A stretch of DNA of 64,000 nt from Dictyobacter formicarum. GTDB lineage: Bacteria > Chloroflexota > Ktedonobacteria > Ktedonobacterales > Ktedonobacteraceae. The position numbers and the translations under genes are program-made. The stretch covers positions 62,001 through 126,000 of the forward strand of contig NZ_BNJJ01000016.1 of assembly GCF_016587435.1 (NCBI RefSeq), given 5' to 3'. Position 1 is the first letter of the stretch. Each line of letters starts with the position of its first letter. Shown here in pieces: positions 9,541 through 19,088 of this stretch. The notes below the pieces were generated by a model, which saw only the letters and a program-made list of their open reading frames with translations, searched no databases and was not told the origin of the DNA.

Positions 9541-9660
9541 CAAGCAATCGGGCGCGAGGCCCGAACCTACGGAGACGGTATTGTTCGTCGAGGGAAGAAA
9601 TCGGGCGCGAGGCCCGAACCAATGGGTATCATGGTTCGGGTTTCGCGCCCGATTTCTTGC
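9541..9660. repeat. REP-like cluster of three units, site 2
   Basis: Units at 9546-9572 and 9599-9619 are direct copies (AATCGGGC, loop GCGAG, GCCCGA, then ACC). A third unit at 9632-9655 is inverted. Outer GCAAGC and GCTTGC sequences extend the pairing. The first unit ends in CTAC, i.e. GTAG on the reverse strand before the hairpin. It immediately follows nuoN. Confidence 0.8.
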
Positions 9661-9809
9661 TTGCTATGTCTATCTTCTGGCCGAGGGCCCCTTACCTATA
9701 CATTTGGGCTGATTCGTAGCGTGAGTTAGGGCCTATGCGTTATTATGGACGTAAGAACAATTTGAAAGACACTCATTCGCAGTATACTCAATAAGGAATA
9801 GATAACGTT

Positions 9810-11165
9810 ATGGGATCCGCAAATAAACAGCCTCAATCCTGGGGGCGCTATCCATTGGTCAAGAATAACCAGGTCGTACCAGTATACTGGCGCGATGAAC
9901 TGCCAGATCTTAGTACTCTGGACCAATCGATCCTCCCTTATGGCTATGGTCGCAGCTATGGCGATAGCTGCCTGAATGAAAATGGCATCTCTATTGATAC
10001 AAGTCACCTAAAAAACTTTATTTCTTTTGATACTGAAAAGGGTATTATTCGCTGTGAAGCCGGTGTTTCGCTGGCTGATGTGTTGCAGGTGGCGGTACCT
10101 CGTGGCTGGTTCTTGCCGGTAAGCCCAGGTACCAAATTTGTCTCGGTTGGCGGCGCAATCGCTAATGACGTGCATGGTAAAAACCATCATGCCGCCGGCA
10201 CTTTTGGCTGCCATGTGATCAAGTTTGAGTTAGTGCGCTCAAGTGGTGAGCATCTTATTTGTTCGGCGGAACAGCACAACGAGCTTTTTCGAGCCACGAT
10301 CGGTGGACTAGGCCTGACCGGCGTGATCCTCTGGGCTGAGTTCCAGTTGAGAAAGATTGTAAACCCCTTCATCGATATGGAGTCGATCCGCTTTGAATCG
10401 CTCGACGAATTCTTCGAGCTCTCGGCCGCATCGGATAAAGATTACGACTATACTGTGTCCTGGGTGGATCTCTTGATCGGTGGCGACAAGCTGTGCCGTG
10501 GTAAGTTTTCTCGTGGTAACCACAACCAGGACCCTGCTCTGGCGAAGAGATATAAGCCGAAGAAGTTGCCGCTGGCTGTGCCGATCGATTTTCCTTCGTT
10601 TGCCCTCAATACTTTTACGGTTAAAGCGTTCAATGAGGCCTATTACCACGTCCAGTTAGAGAAATATGTTAATAAAACCGTGCCCTATGATCCGTTCTTC
10701 TATCCACTGGATGCTATCCACAATTGGAATCGTATCTATGGTAAGCGTGGCTTTTTCCAGTATCAGTTTGTGGTACCGTTTGAGAATGGTCGTGAGGCGA
10801 TGCACAAGTGTATCCACCATATCCAGCAGGCTGGTGAAGGTTCGTTCCTGACCGTTTTGAAGCAGTTCGGTTATATTAAATCGCCCGGTATGCTGTCCTT
10901 CCCGCGTCCCGGCATTACGCTGGCCCTCGACTTCTCCAACCATGGTCAGCGCACACGTTCATTTATGAATGAACTGGACCGTATCGTTGAGGATAATGGT
11001 GGCGTTCTCTATCCAGCGAAAGATGCGCGCATGAGCCCTGAGTCCTTTAAGAAGTTTTATCCGCAGTGGCAGGAGTTTGAGCAGTACATTGATCCTAAGT
11101 TCTCCTCCAGCTTCTGGCGCCGTGTGACCCAGGGAACCGATAGCAACATTCCGACATATATCTAA
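9810..11165 (+). CDS. FAD-dependent DprE1-like oxidoreductase
   Basis: A 451-residue flavoprotein of the VAO/PCMH class. The FAD-binding region contains GYGRSYGD and VSPGTKFVSVGGAIANDVHGKNHH, aligning closely with mycobacterial DprE1, which oxidises C2' of decaprenyl-phosphoryl-ribose. The active-site Lys of DprE1 is kept in YPAKDAR. The position of the inhibitor-reactive Cys387 (in WNICVDF) is replaced by Ala in ITLALDF. The next gene, 15 bases on, is a DprE2-like reductase, so the pair probably epimerises a lipid-linked or nucleotide sugar. The actual sugar is unknown. Comparison with DprE1 is from memory of that sequence. Confidence 0.8.
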   Translation: MGSANKQPQSWGRYPLVKNNQVVPVYWRDELPDLSTLDQSILPYGYGRSYGDSCLNENGISIDTSHLKNFISFDTEKGIIRCEAGVSLADVLQVAVPRGWFLPVSPGTKFVSVGGAIANDVHGKNHHAAGTFGCHVIKFELVRSSGEHLICSAEQHNELFRATIGGLGLTGVILWAEFQLRKIVNPFIDMESIRFESLDEFFELSAASDKDYDYTVSWVDLLIGGDKLCRGKFSRGNHNQDPALAKRYKPKKLPLAVPIDFPSFALNTFTVKAFNEAYYHVQLEKYVNKTVPYDPFFYPLDAIHNWNRIYGKRGFFQYQFVVPFENGREAMHKCIHHIQQAGEGSFLTVLKQFGYIKSPGMLSFPRPGITLALDFSNHGQRTRSFMNELDRIVEDNGGVLYPAKDARMSPESFKKFYPQWQEFEQYIDPKFSSSFWRRVTQGTDSNIPTYI

Positions 11166-11180
11166 GAAAGTACGATAAAG

Positions 11181-11915
11181 ATGAGAGTAGCAATTGTGGG
11201 GGCCACGTCTGCGCTGGCCCATGAGACAGCCAAGTTTTTTGCCCGCGATGGGGCCGATTTTTTCCTGGTCGGGCGCTCCGCCGATAAGCTGTCGGTGGTG
11301 GCAGCCGATTTAAAGGTGCGTGGGGCACAAGCCATTGAGACGTATACGCTGGATCTCAATCAGTTGGAGCACCACGATGAGATGCTGCAGCAGGCGATCG
11401 CGACTCTGGGTGGTCTGGATGTGTTGTTGATTGCACATGGTACCCTGGGCGACCAGCGTGCGTGCGAGCTGAGTGTGGCCGAGACGTTGCAGGAACTGAA
11501 TACCAACGCGCTGAGTGTGATTTCGCTATTGACGTTGAGCGCTAATTACTTCGAGCAGCATAAGCGTGGTACGATCGCGGTTATTTCTTCGGTGGCCGGT
11601 GATCGTGGACGCCAGACGAACTATGTCTATGGTACGGCGAAGGCCGCTGTCAGCACTTTCCTGCAGGGCCTGCGTAACCGCCTATCGAAGTCTGGCGTGG
11701 CTGTGATTACGATCAAGCCGGGTACTGTCTCTACTCCAATGACCGCGCATATGAAGCAGGGCCTGCTCTTTGCCCAGCCGCAGGCGGTCGGTGAGGGCAT
11801 ATATGAGGCGATCAAGAAGCGCAAAGATGTCGCCTATACCCCTGGCTATTGGCGCATCATCATGCTGGTCATCAAAGCGATTCCCGAGAATATCTTCAAG
11901 CGCTTGTCTCTCTAA
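11181..11915 (+). CDS. Short-chain dehydrogenase, DprE2-like
   Basis: A 244-residue short-chain dehydrogenase/reductase. It has an N-terminal nucleotide-binding motif (GATSALA, residues 7-13) and the catalytic Tyr-Lys pair (YGTAK). The C-terminal hydrophobic segment (RIIMLVIKAIPENIF) resembles membrane-associated DprE2. With the preceding DprE1-like enzyme it would reduce the keto-sugar made by that enzyme and complete an epimerisation. Neighbour order (E1 then E2) matches mycobacteria. A strong hairpin follows the gene. Confidence 0.8.
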   Translation: MRVAIVGATSALAHETAKFFARDGADFFLVGRSADKLSVVAADLKVRGAQAIETYTLDLNQLEHHDEMLQQAIATLGGLDVLLIAHGTLGDQRACELSVAETLQELNTNALSVISLLTLSANYFEQHKRGTIAVISSVAGDRGRQTNYVYGTAKAAVSTFLQGLRNRLSKSGVAVITIKPGTVSTPMTAHMKQGLLFAQPQAVGEGIYEAIKKRKDVAYTPGYWRIIMLVIKAIPENIFKRLSL

Positions 11916-11940
11916 AGACCCAAACTGGCAACAAAACAGA

Positions 11941-11979
11941 AGAAGGGCGCGGTGGACATCTTGTCTGCTGCGCCCTTCT
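11941..11979. terminator. Hairpin between convergent genes
   Basis: The arms AGAAGGGCGC and GCGCCCTTCT pair perfectly around a 19-base loop. It sits between the DprE2-like gene and the convergent secreted-protein gene. T-rich sequence on either side is weak, so it is a probable bidirectional terminator. Confidence 0.6.
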
Positions 11980-12000
11980 TATAGTTGAGAGAAAAAGTTT

Positions 12001-12963
12001 TTAGCTATGGGTATGTGAGAGGTACATGGTCAGGCCAATGATGACCAGTACCACACCGAGACCGCCTAGCACGAAGATGAGCCAGGTTAAACCGCCGCCT
12101 CCACTGGAACTGCCGCTGTTACTCGGTGGTGTGGGAGTAGGTGTGGCTGTGGGCTGGAGCGTGGGGGTAGGTGTGGCTGTGGGTTGCGCTGTTGGCGTGG
12201 CCTGCGCGTTGACCGTAATTGCGTTATCTAGATAAGTTTTTAAGTTGGGATCATTCTGGCCGACGACGCTAATACCGTAATTGCCGGCCGGGGTGTTTGC
12301 GGGAATAGTCAGGTCCAGCGTAAAGGTACCATTTGCATCTGGCGTAACCTGTCCGCTCACAATGGCATTGCCGCCCTGGCCGGCGGTAATGGCTACATTC
12401 AATCCTTGTTGGGGTAGCCAGTTTTGCCCTGTGATGGTTACTTTGTCGCCCGCATTAACCGTTTGATTGGAAGTGGCGACCGTGGGCTGTCCGAGCAGCG
12501 TAAACGGCGTGGTAGCCACTGCATTGACGTTGGCCGCATTGGCGCAGACATAATACTTTGCGTTTGGCTGGTTGGCACCATCAGGCCATTTGGCCTGGAC
12601 CATAAATCCGCCATTTGCATCGGTTTTAGCTGGCTGCTGGGGTTGTAGGGCCGCTACACCTCCATTGCCAGTAGCGCATTGGTTAGGATCTGTTGCGATG
12701 GAAAAAGTTACATCGCTATTAGGAGGGAAGCCGGTACCCGTCAATTGAATAACGGTCCCTGGTCGCCCGCTGGGTGTTCCTCCTGTGGGCAGTGCAAGCA
12801 TTAAACTAGGATTATATGATGGCGTTGCTGTTGGGGTCGGATCATCCTGCACATTATATGGGCTGGCAAATACTGCTGGCTGTGTATAGATACAGGTAAA
12901 GAGTGCAAACCCGACCATTCCGCAAAATAAGACAATAAGACACCTGGTGAAAGTTTTGAACAC
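12001..12963 (-). CDS. Exported Ig-like protein with Pro/Thr linker and C-terminal membrane anchor
   Basis: I chose the GTG at 12963 because AGGAG lies 8 bases upstream; a start 21 bases earlier would place this site inside the gene. The 320-residue product has a signal peptide with an FAS-type cleavage region. Two beta-rich repeats of about 100 residues follow; they resemble IPT/Ig-like folds (GTVIQLTGTGFPPNS and GDKVTITGQNWLPQQ). Next come a PTATPTP linker, a Gly/Ser stretch and a single C-terminal helix ending in HTHS. It is probably a cell-surface protein; the ligand is unknown. Confidence 0.7.
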   Translation of the reverse strand: MFKTFTRCLIVLFCGMVGFALFTCIYTQPAVFASPYNVQDDPTPTATPSYNPSLMLALPTGGTPSGRPGTVIQLTGTGFPPNSDVTFSIATDPNQCATGNGGVAALQPQQPAKTDANGGFMVQAKWPDGANQPNAKYYVCANAANVNAVATTPFTLLGQPTVATSNQTVNAGDKVTITGQNWLPQQGLNVAITAGQGGNAIVSGQVTPDANGTFTLDLTIPANTPAGNYGISVVGQNDPNLKTYLDNAITVNAQATPTAQPTATPTPTLQPTATPTPTPPSNSGSSSGGGGLTWLIFVLGGLGVVLVIIGLTMYLSHTHS

Positions 12964-13093
12964 TAGAATTACTCCTGAGAACACAACATTGCATTAAAAT
13001 AGACGTTGACGGATGAATCGGCGTAACGAGATAAGTCCTTTATAATTTATACGTCTATATTTCCCCTGTTGTTATCGTTTTATGTGCCATGTC

Positions 13094-13846
13094 TTACTTT
13101 TTTCCGTTCCGGGCGGTACGCTGACGTAATGCTTCATATAGGGAGATGCTGCCGGCAACGGCGGCATTGAGCGAATTGACCTGTCCAAACATGGGTAGCT
13201 TGATGAGCACATCACAATGTTCGCGTACCAGGCGGCTCAAACCCTTACCTTCATTGCCCACCACGATAGCCAGTGGTCCGGTTAAATTGGCTTGCGTGTA
13301 GAGGGTCTTCCCCTCGCCCGCCAGGCCGACGACCCAGATATTCTCTTTTTTGAGCTGGTCGATGACACGGGTCAGGTTGGTCTCCTGCGCAATCAAGATA
13401 TGCTCGGTGGCTCCCGCCGAAGTTTTGACCACGGTGGCGTTGACTTCCGCTGCCCTGTGTTCTGGGATGATCACGCCATGGACGCCAGCCGCCTCAGCTG
13501 TGCGCAGCAAGGAGCCCAGATTATTGACATCTTGAATCGCGTCCAGGATCAGGATAAAGGGGTCTTCTTGTTTCTGTACGGCATGGGCCAGGATATCGTC
13601 GGCGCTGGCGTAGGTGCGTTCCTCGACCTGGGCAATGCAGCCCTGGTGGACGGCTCCGTGGCTGATCTGGTCCAGGCGGTGGCGCGGCACGGTTTCGACC
13701 GGGACCTGGCGTCGCCTGGCTTCTTTCAAAATGGCAGCGATGGCTGGAGCTTCACGGACCCCCTCTGCCAGCAGCAGGCGTTGAACATGGCGACCGGCCT
13801 GTAGTGTCTCTGAAATGGGATTGCGGCCCCATATATATTCGGGCAT
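13094..13846 (-). CDS. rlmB: 23S rRNA 2'-O-ribose methyltransferase, TrmH/SpoU family
   Basis: A 250-residue SPOUT methyltransferase. The N-terminal substrate-binding domain starts with WGRNPISETL. The catalytic trefoil-knot domain carries motif 1 (NLGSLLRTAEA), motif 2 (VVGNEGKGLSRLV) and motif 3 (NSLNAAVAGSISLYEALRQR). Length and the N-terminal L30e-like domain match RlmB, which methylates G2251 of 23S rRNA; related TrmH-family rRNA enzymes cannot be excluded. AGAGG lies 5 bases before the ATG. An extended -10 lies upstream. Confidence 0.85.
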   Translation of the reverse strand: MPEYIWGRNPISETLQAGRHVQRLLLAEGVREAPAIAAILKEARRRQVPVETVPRHRLDQISHGAVHQGCIAQVEERTYASADDILAHAVQKQEDPFILILDAIQDVNNLGSLLRTAEAAGVHGVIIPEHRAAEVNATVVKTSAGATEHILIAQETNLTRVIDQLKKENIWVVGLAGEGKTLYTQANLTGPLAIVVGNEGKGLSRLVREHCDVLIKLPMFGQVNSLNAAVAGSISLYEALRQRTARNGKK

Positions 13847-13890
13847 AGTACCTCTTTATGTATCATGGTGACAGTGAAATATTCCCCCAG

Positions 13891-13899
13891 AGTATAGCA
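13891..13899 (-). promoter_or_regulatory. Extended -10 promoter element for rlmB
   Basis: The reverse strand reads GGTGTGCTATACT, an extended -10 (TGC plus TATACT) about 45 bases before the rlmB start. It is nearly identical to the element before the pseudokinase gene at 2919. Confidence 0.45.
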
Positions 13900-13940
13900 C
13901 ACCTCTGCGCTGGCCTCTACTGCCTATAGCTAGCATACTA

Positions 13941-13976
13941 AAAAAACCTCTTGCATGAAAATGCTCATGCAAGAGG
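13941..13976 (-). terminator. Rho-independent terminator of the Gln/Tyr-rich protein gene
   Basis: A perfect 12-base stem (CCTCTTGCATGA with TCATGCAAGAGG, 6-base loop) is followed on the reverse strand by six T (13946-13941). It ends the leftward gene at 14007-14702. Confidence 0.9.
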
Positions 13977-14006
13977 CCAGTTCGTTAAGGCGAGCGAAAA
14001 AGAAAG

Positions 14007-14702
14007 TTAGTATTCTTCGCGGTGATGGTGGTGATGGTGTTGGGGATTCTGGTAAGCATTTCCTTCCAGGCGTTCGATCTCGCGTTCTTCCTGTTGCAGC
14101 TCGCGGCGCAATTCCTGCTCGCGCTGTCGCTCCTGCTGTAGCTCTTGCTGCATGTACTGCTGATCTTGATATTCCTGTGGATTGCCATAGGGCTGTTGGT
14201 ATTGAGCATTGCCGTAGGGTTGTTGCTGGAAGCCGTAGGGTTGCTGTTGTTGGAAGCCATTGTTTTGCTGGAAACTATTATAATATGGCTGTTGATTTCC
14301 GTTGTCCTGATATTGTTGATGATATGCCAGCATATGCTTGGCGACCAGGCCAGTTAAGGCCACGGCGCTTCCTAGCAGGAAGGGATGGCTGAAGACGCGT
14401 TGGAGCAGGTGAGGCTGCTCGTGGCCCATATGCACCAGCCCCTGAGCCATCGACCAGGTATTGTCTGGATTAGCTCCATATTGCGGCGGAATCCGCTGGG
14501 CCAGGATTGCACGCTGTTCATAGGGCATCTGCTCAAAGTGCTGCTGATAAATATTCTGTTGCATCTCAGATGGTGCACCCTGAATAAACTGGCGTAAATG
14601 GTTGATGGCTTGTATGGGATCAAAGGCATCGAAGTTTCCGGTATCATAGGCCTGGGCGTACTGTTGATACACCTGGTGTTGATTCTGGTCAAATGGCCAC
14701 AT
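14007..14702 (-). CDS. Gln/Tyr-rich protein with coiled coil and natural His6 tail
   Basis: No known enzyme family was recognised. The 231-residue protein has an ordered N-terminal part (about 1-110) with the pattern FDPIQAINHLRQFIQGAP and a hydrophobic stretch HPFLLGSAVALTGLVA. A segment rich in Gln, Asn, Tyr, Pro and Gly with repeated QQPYG follows (about 130-180), then a charged Gln/Glu/Arg coiled coil (about 185-215), and near the C terminus six consecutive His. Prion-like or condensate-forming behaviour and metal binding are inferences. AAGGAG lies before the ATG and a strong terminator follows. Confidence 0.7.
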   Translation of the reverse strand: MWPFDQNQHQVYQQYAQAYDTGNFDAFDPIQAINHLRQFIQGAPSEMQQNIYQQHFEQMPYEQRAILAQRIPPQYGANPDNTWSMAQGLVHMGHEQPHLLQRVFSHPFLLGSAVALTGLVAKHMLAYHQQYQDNGNQQPYYNSFQQNNGFQQQQPYGFQQQPYGNAQYQQPYGNPQEYQDQQYMQQELQQERQREQELRRELQQEEREIERLEGNAYQNPQHHHHHHREEY

Positions 14703-14898
14703 AATATACCTACTCCTTTCTGAATATATCTACTCCGTTATGTATAAAGATGGTCGCCAGGGACCTTGTATTATCTTCCATGCAATTATTTTGTCTGCTT
14801 GCTAAATCAGCTATCTCCACCATATGTTACCTCAAAGGTACCACGTTCTCTGTGTAAATGTCAAAAAACCCTGGATGTACTCACTGGTTTTGGTGTTG

Positions 14899-16662
14899 CT
14901 AAGCGTTATTGGCTCCATGCCAGAGATACTGGAGTTCTGCGCTTGTTTCCAGTAGCTCTGCGAGAGTGCCGATGGCTTCGATCTGTCCATCTTTGAGCAC
15001 GATAATCTGGTCCGCCCGTTGCAGGACGGTTTTGCGGTGGGAGACGACCAGGCAGGTTGGTGGCTGTGCCTGAAATAGCCGCTCCCAGAGGAGATGCTCG
15101 GTCTCGATATCCAGGGCACTGGAGAGATCGTCAAAGACCAGCAGCGCGGCCGGGCGTACAAACATGCGTGCGGCTGCTGTGCGCTGTATCTGTCCGCCAG
15201 AGAGCTTGACGCCCCGACTGCCGATGACGGTGTCAAGACCATTTTCCAGCGTGGCGATGTCCAGTTCCATTACTGCTGTGTGCAGGGCTTTGTGCAATCG
15301 TTCAGGATGAGCAGGCTGGTCGAGCAATATGTTTTCCTGCAGGGTGGCGCTGAAGAGGCGCGGGATCTGCGCGGTATAGGCGCTGCGTGGAGGCACAAAA
15401 AAACTGGCTGGATCCTGTACCACTTCACTATTCCAGTAAATCTCCCCATGATTCTTCGGGAGCAGGCCCAGCAGCGCTTGTAAGAGCGTCGTTTTGCCGG
15501 AGGCGATGCGCCCGGTGATGACAGTCAGCGATCCTTCACGCAACTGAAAGCTAATGTTGGCAATGCCACGTCCACTATCTGGATAGCGGTAGCTGAGTCC
15601 CACAACCTGGAGCGTTGTCAGCTGAACATTCGCGGCTGGCAGCGTGTTTGTGGTGGAGGTTGGAAGCGGGCCACGCAGGTAGAGCGGTTGGTGAGCAACC
15701 AGCTGCTCAGGTGGCGCACCCTGTAGCAGTGCATCCATGCGTTGAAATGCTACCCCCGTTTGGATGTAGTGGGCCAGAAAATTGCCAAAGAACTGGGTAA
15801 AATCGGTTACGAAGGTAAGGTAGTAGATGAAGAGGGCCAGATCACCGATTCCCAGTTGCTGATTGTGCAGCGCCTGGGCAGCCAGGATTAAAATCAATCC
15901 GGTGCCCAATCCCACCGTGTTGCCAAAAATGGAGTCGAGGAGCTGTTCAAGCGTCCTGTCCTTGAGCATGGTGCGCCGGCGCTGTTCGTTCAGGCCCTGA
16001 AAGTGCCGCACAACATGCGACTCTGCGGTTGCCACCTTGATCCCCTGCACGCTGCTGAATATTTCGCCGATGGCGCTGGTAACTGCTCCGGTAGCCTCTC
16101 GACTGGCACGGCGGTAGCGTTCCAGGCGCGCATGCATGGCCTGGGCGATAGCCACCACACAGACCAGCGGCACAAACACAAACAGCGTAATGGTGACGCT
16201 AATCCTGAAGAGGATAATGATAGCGATCGACGAAAAAATGATCGTGCCGATAGTATCCAGGGTCCAGCTAACAGCATCTTCGGCCTGGCGGGCATCATCG
16301 CGAAAGCGGCTGATCGCCTCTCCTGGTGAATCTGGTACCGCGTGGGCACCGGGTCGCTCCAGGATGCGCGCCAGCATATTGCGTCGCAGCAGGCTATTCA
16401 TATTGAACCGGTGTAGCGTATCCACTGCACCACCAAACAGGATTAAGATCACCCTGCCCAGTTCGGTGGCTACCAGGAGCATGATGATGAGCCAGAAGTC
16501 ATTAGAAAGATGTGTGACGTGTTGCAAACGATTAAAAAATTGTTGCGCCAGCAGGCCTGGTAGCAGGGGCGCAATATGAATGATGGCCCACAGCAAGGCA
16601 TTGAGCGCATAGAGTAGTGGGCGATAGCGAAACAAGCGCCAGAGATATTGATATGTTTTCAT
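14899..16662 (-). CDS. ABC exporter half-transporter, degenerate-site subunit
   Basis: A 587-residue fusion of a six-helix membrane domain (about 1-310) and a nucleotide-binding domain. Walker A is GRIASGKTT, the signature is canonical LSGGQ, and Walker B ends in FDD, so the catalytic Glu is Asp. The switch His is present (VVSHR). The preceding gene (16659-18413) overlaps by 4 bases and has the complementary pattern (LSAGE signature, catalytic Glu). The two therefore form a heterodimeric exporter with one active and one degenerate ATP site. The substrate is unknown. Confidence 0.85.
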   Translation of the reverse strand: MKTYQYLWRLFRYRPLLYALNALLWAIIHIAPLLPGLLAQQFFNRLQHVTHLSNDFWLIIMLLVATELGRVILILFGGAVDTLHRFNMNSLLRRNMLARILERPGAHAVPDSPGEAISRFRDDARQAEDAVSWTLDTIGTIIFSSIAIIILFRISVTITLFVFVPLVCVVAIAQAMHARLERYRRASREATGAVTSAIGEIFSSVQGIKVATAESHVVRHFQGLNEQRRRTMLKDRTLEQLLDSIFGNTVGLGTGLILILAAQALHNQQLGIGDLALFIYYLTFVTDFTQFFGNFLAHYIQTGVAFQRMDALLQGAPPEQLVAHQPLYLRGPLPTSTTNTLPAANVQLTTLQVVGLSYRYPDSGRGIANISFQLREGSLTVITGRIASGKTTLLQALLGLLPKNHGEIYWNSEVVQDPASFFVPPRSAYTAQIPRLFSATLQENILLDQPAHPERLHKALHTAVMELDIATLENGLDTVIGSRGVKLSGGQIQRTAAARMFVRPAALLVFDDLSSALDIETEHLLWERLFQAQPPTCLVVSHRKTVLQRADQIIVLKDGQIEAIGTLAELLETSAELQYLWHGANNA

Positions 16663-18413
16663 GCAAGCACCTCTTCTAAACCGGTTTGCAGCAGCTGGTA
16701 AAAGCGCGAGTGTGGATTATTGGCGAGCTGCGCACGCGCCCCATATTCTAGCGCCCGTCCGTTTTCGATGATTAAAATGTCATCGGCGCGCTGAATGGTG
16801 CCTAGTCGATGCGCAATAATGATGCCTGTACGCTCGCTCAGCAAGGTATCAACGGCGCGCTCGATGAGCTGTTCTGTCGCGGGATCCAGTCGGGATGATG
16901 CTTCATCCATAATAATCAGGCCGGGATTGCTGAGGAAGACGCGCGTAAATGCTAGCAATTGGGCCTCACCTGCAGATAAACCTTCGCCATCTGAGCCAAG
17001 GATGGTATCCAGGCCTGTGGGCAGGCTATTATACCAGCCTGTTAATCCAACCTCTGAGAGAACTTTGAGGATCTGCTCGTCATTGATCGCACGGTTGAAG
17101 TAGGTCAGATTGTCGCGTACCGTGGCATGAAAGAGTTGGACATCCTGGGTGACCATGCCGATGTGATGGCGTAGCTCACTCAAGCGGGTCTGGTGCAGGG
17201 GTACACCTCCTAGCAGTATCTCTCCTTGCTGGATATCATATAAACGCAGTAGCAGGCGTGCCAGCGTCGTCTTGCCGCTGCCGGTACGTCCCAGAATGCC
17301 CAGTACGCGACCGGCTGCTAGCTGGAGGGAGAGTTGCTGCAACACAGGCTCATCTGGATTATATCCAAAGGTCAGATCTTTGATTTCCAGCGCCAGTGCT
17401 CCAGAAGGCAGAGCAGGGCCTGTGCCATCTAAAATGGTGGGTTGAGCCTGTAAGAGCTGGCGAATACGTTCAATGCCAGCGCCCGCCTCCTGTAGCTGTT
17501 GCAACTGGGTGCGTATCTGCTCCATTGGCGCGCTGAGCAAGTTGGTGTAGTAAAAGATCAGGTAGACGCTTCCCGGTGAAATTTCGTGCTTACTCCAGAG
17601 GTAAATAGAAATGCTCAGGGCCAGGGCATTGCCAACGCCGAATAAAAGTAGCGTGCTACTCCATGTCGCATAGCTAGCCACGCTGGCCCGCATATTAATG
17701 GGTAGCCAGCTACGTAGGAGCTGATAGAAGCGGCTCATCACATAGCCAGTGGCTCCATTGGCTCGCAGGTCCTCTGTGCCAGCCAGTTGTTCGCCCAGGA
17801 AGCCAAAGAACTCGGCATCTTTCTCGCGCGTTTTCACCCAGAAGGGAACAGCAACCTGGCGCACGCGAATCAGGATGAACAGGCCGGCGAGCGCAAACAG
17901 GCTGATGGCAATGCCCACCTGCCATCGCTCTTTGAAGAGTAGGAGCAGTACACCGATAATCAGCAAACCATTGCCGAGTAATTTGATGATCGCCTGCGAG
18001 AAGAAATTTGCCAGCGTATTGACGTCACCATCGATGCGCTCAATCAATTCGCCAGACGTGCGGGCTTTATGGAATGCCAGGTCGAGCTGCAAGCAATGGC
18101 TCACCAGGTCAGTCCGTAGTTGATTGGTGGCGGTCCAGGCCACATTCTCGCTGACATATGTATTGACAACGGCCAGCAATTGATTCAACAATGAGAGTCC
18201 AATAAACAATGCTCCCGCCAGCACGAGCGGCGCGGTACTGGCTCCCTGCAAGGCATTATCAATAAACTGGCGTAAGATCTGAGGATTGACCAGTTGCAGG
18301 ACGATGCTGCCTAAAAGGAGCAGCACCATCCAGCAGACACGCTGCCATTGCGGCTGCAGATAGCGCGTCAACAGCTCACGATAGGTAAATGAATGTTTGA
18401 GCCTGGTGCTCAT
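16659..18413 (-). CDS. ABC exporter half-transporter, catalytic-Glu subunit
   Basis: A 584-residue half-transporter with an N-terminal six-helix domain and a C-terminal ATPase. Walker A is GRTGSGKTT, Walker B is [12 protein letters not shown] with the catalytic Glu, the signature is the divergent LSAGE, and the switch His is in [16 protein letters not shown] lies before the ATG. It overlaps the downstream partner gene by ATGA, so the two are translationally coupled. Multidrug or lipid export is typical of the family, but the cargo cannot be read from sequence. Confidence 0.87.
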   Translation of the reverse strand: MSTRLKHSFTYRELLTRYLQPQWQRVCWMVLLLLGSIVLQLVNPQILRQFIDNALQGASTAPLVLAGALFIGLSLLNQLLAVVNTYVSENVAWTATNQLRTDLVSHCLQLDLAFHKARTSGELIERIDGDVNTLANFFSQAIIKLLGNGLLIIGVLLLLFKERWQVGIAISLFALAGLFILIRVRQVAVPFWVKTREKDAEFFGFLGEQLAGTEDLRANGATGYVMSRFYQLLRSWLPINMRASVASYATWSSTLLLFGVGNALALSISIYLWSKHEISPGSVYLIFYYTNLLSAPMEQIRTQLQQLQEAGAGIERIRQLLQAQPTILDGTGPALPSGALALEIKDLTFGYNPDEPVLQQLSLQLAAGRVLGILGRTGSGKTTLARLLLRLYDIQQGEILLGGVPLHQTRLSELRHHIGMVTQDVQLFHATVRDNLTYFNRAINDEQILKVLSEVGLTGWYNSLPTGLDTILGSDGEGLSAGEAQLLAFTRVFLSNPGLIIMDEASSRLDPATEQLIERAVDTLLSERTGIIIAHRLGTIQRADDILIIENGRALEYGARAQLANNPHSRFYQLLQTGLEEVLA

Positions 18414-19088
18414 GAGTGAATCCTTTCATCACAGCGATGTTATCAGAAGCCTCGCGAGCCTGGCGCTAAAGATGCCGAGCTCTTATCTGTATGAGCTGGA
18501 GCGCACAAATTATGGCAGGTAGTATGCAAGGCCACGAGGTGAACAGACAGACCGCACCCATGGCTTTATTGCATTGGCGGATGATAAAAAAAAGAGAAAA
18601 AAAGCCACAGGTCAGTGTGCACCCATGGTTATGCAGTCTAAGTGAGTGGAAGATGTGCTCTGATCAGATAGAGAAGCGAGAGCAAAATTACAAACAGCTA
18701 GCGGCTTCAGGGCGCACTTATAGATAGGTTTCCACCAGATGGTGGGAAATCTTCTTTGAATCAAATGCAAATGTTACTATCATTTGGCTCTAAATGCTCC
18801 TTTCAACCGATCTTTTATGAGCGTACCATAAACTTATCCATAAATCAAGTTTCATGTACTCATCATAATCTCTAGAATACTGCCCTGGTTTATGCTACCC
18901 TAAGCATTAGCTGTATATAGTTGCACATTTGTCAGTGCCGCATAGTTTTGATGCCAGTCAAAACAAATGTCTCTATTATGTAGCGGATTATTCCTGACAT
19001 GCGTATTACATGCGTGGTGCATGATGCGTGTGTCGCAAACTGCAATTATATTGTAAACTTATGGTTTTTTGACAGAGAAGGAGTATGC
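18414..19088. other. Intergenic region before mscL
   Basis: This stretch of about 670 bases separates the leftward ABC operon from rightward mscL. It is AT-rich in its right half. No convincing gene, RNA or long repeat was recognised; a short imperfect hairpin occurs near 18728-18750. Confidence 0.4.

Noticed and set aside
18491..18727. 78-codon frame in the gap before mscL
   Set aside because: No ribosome site, no family features and atypical composition.
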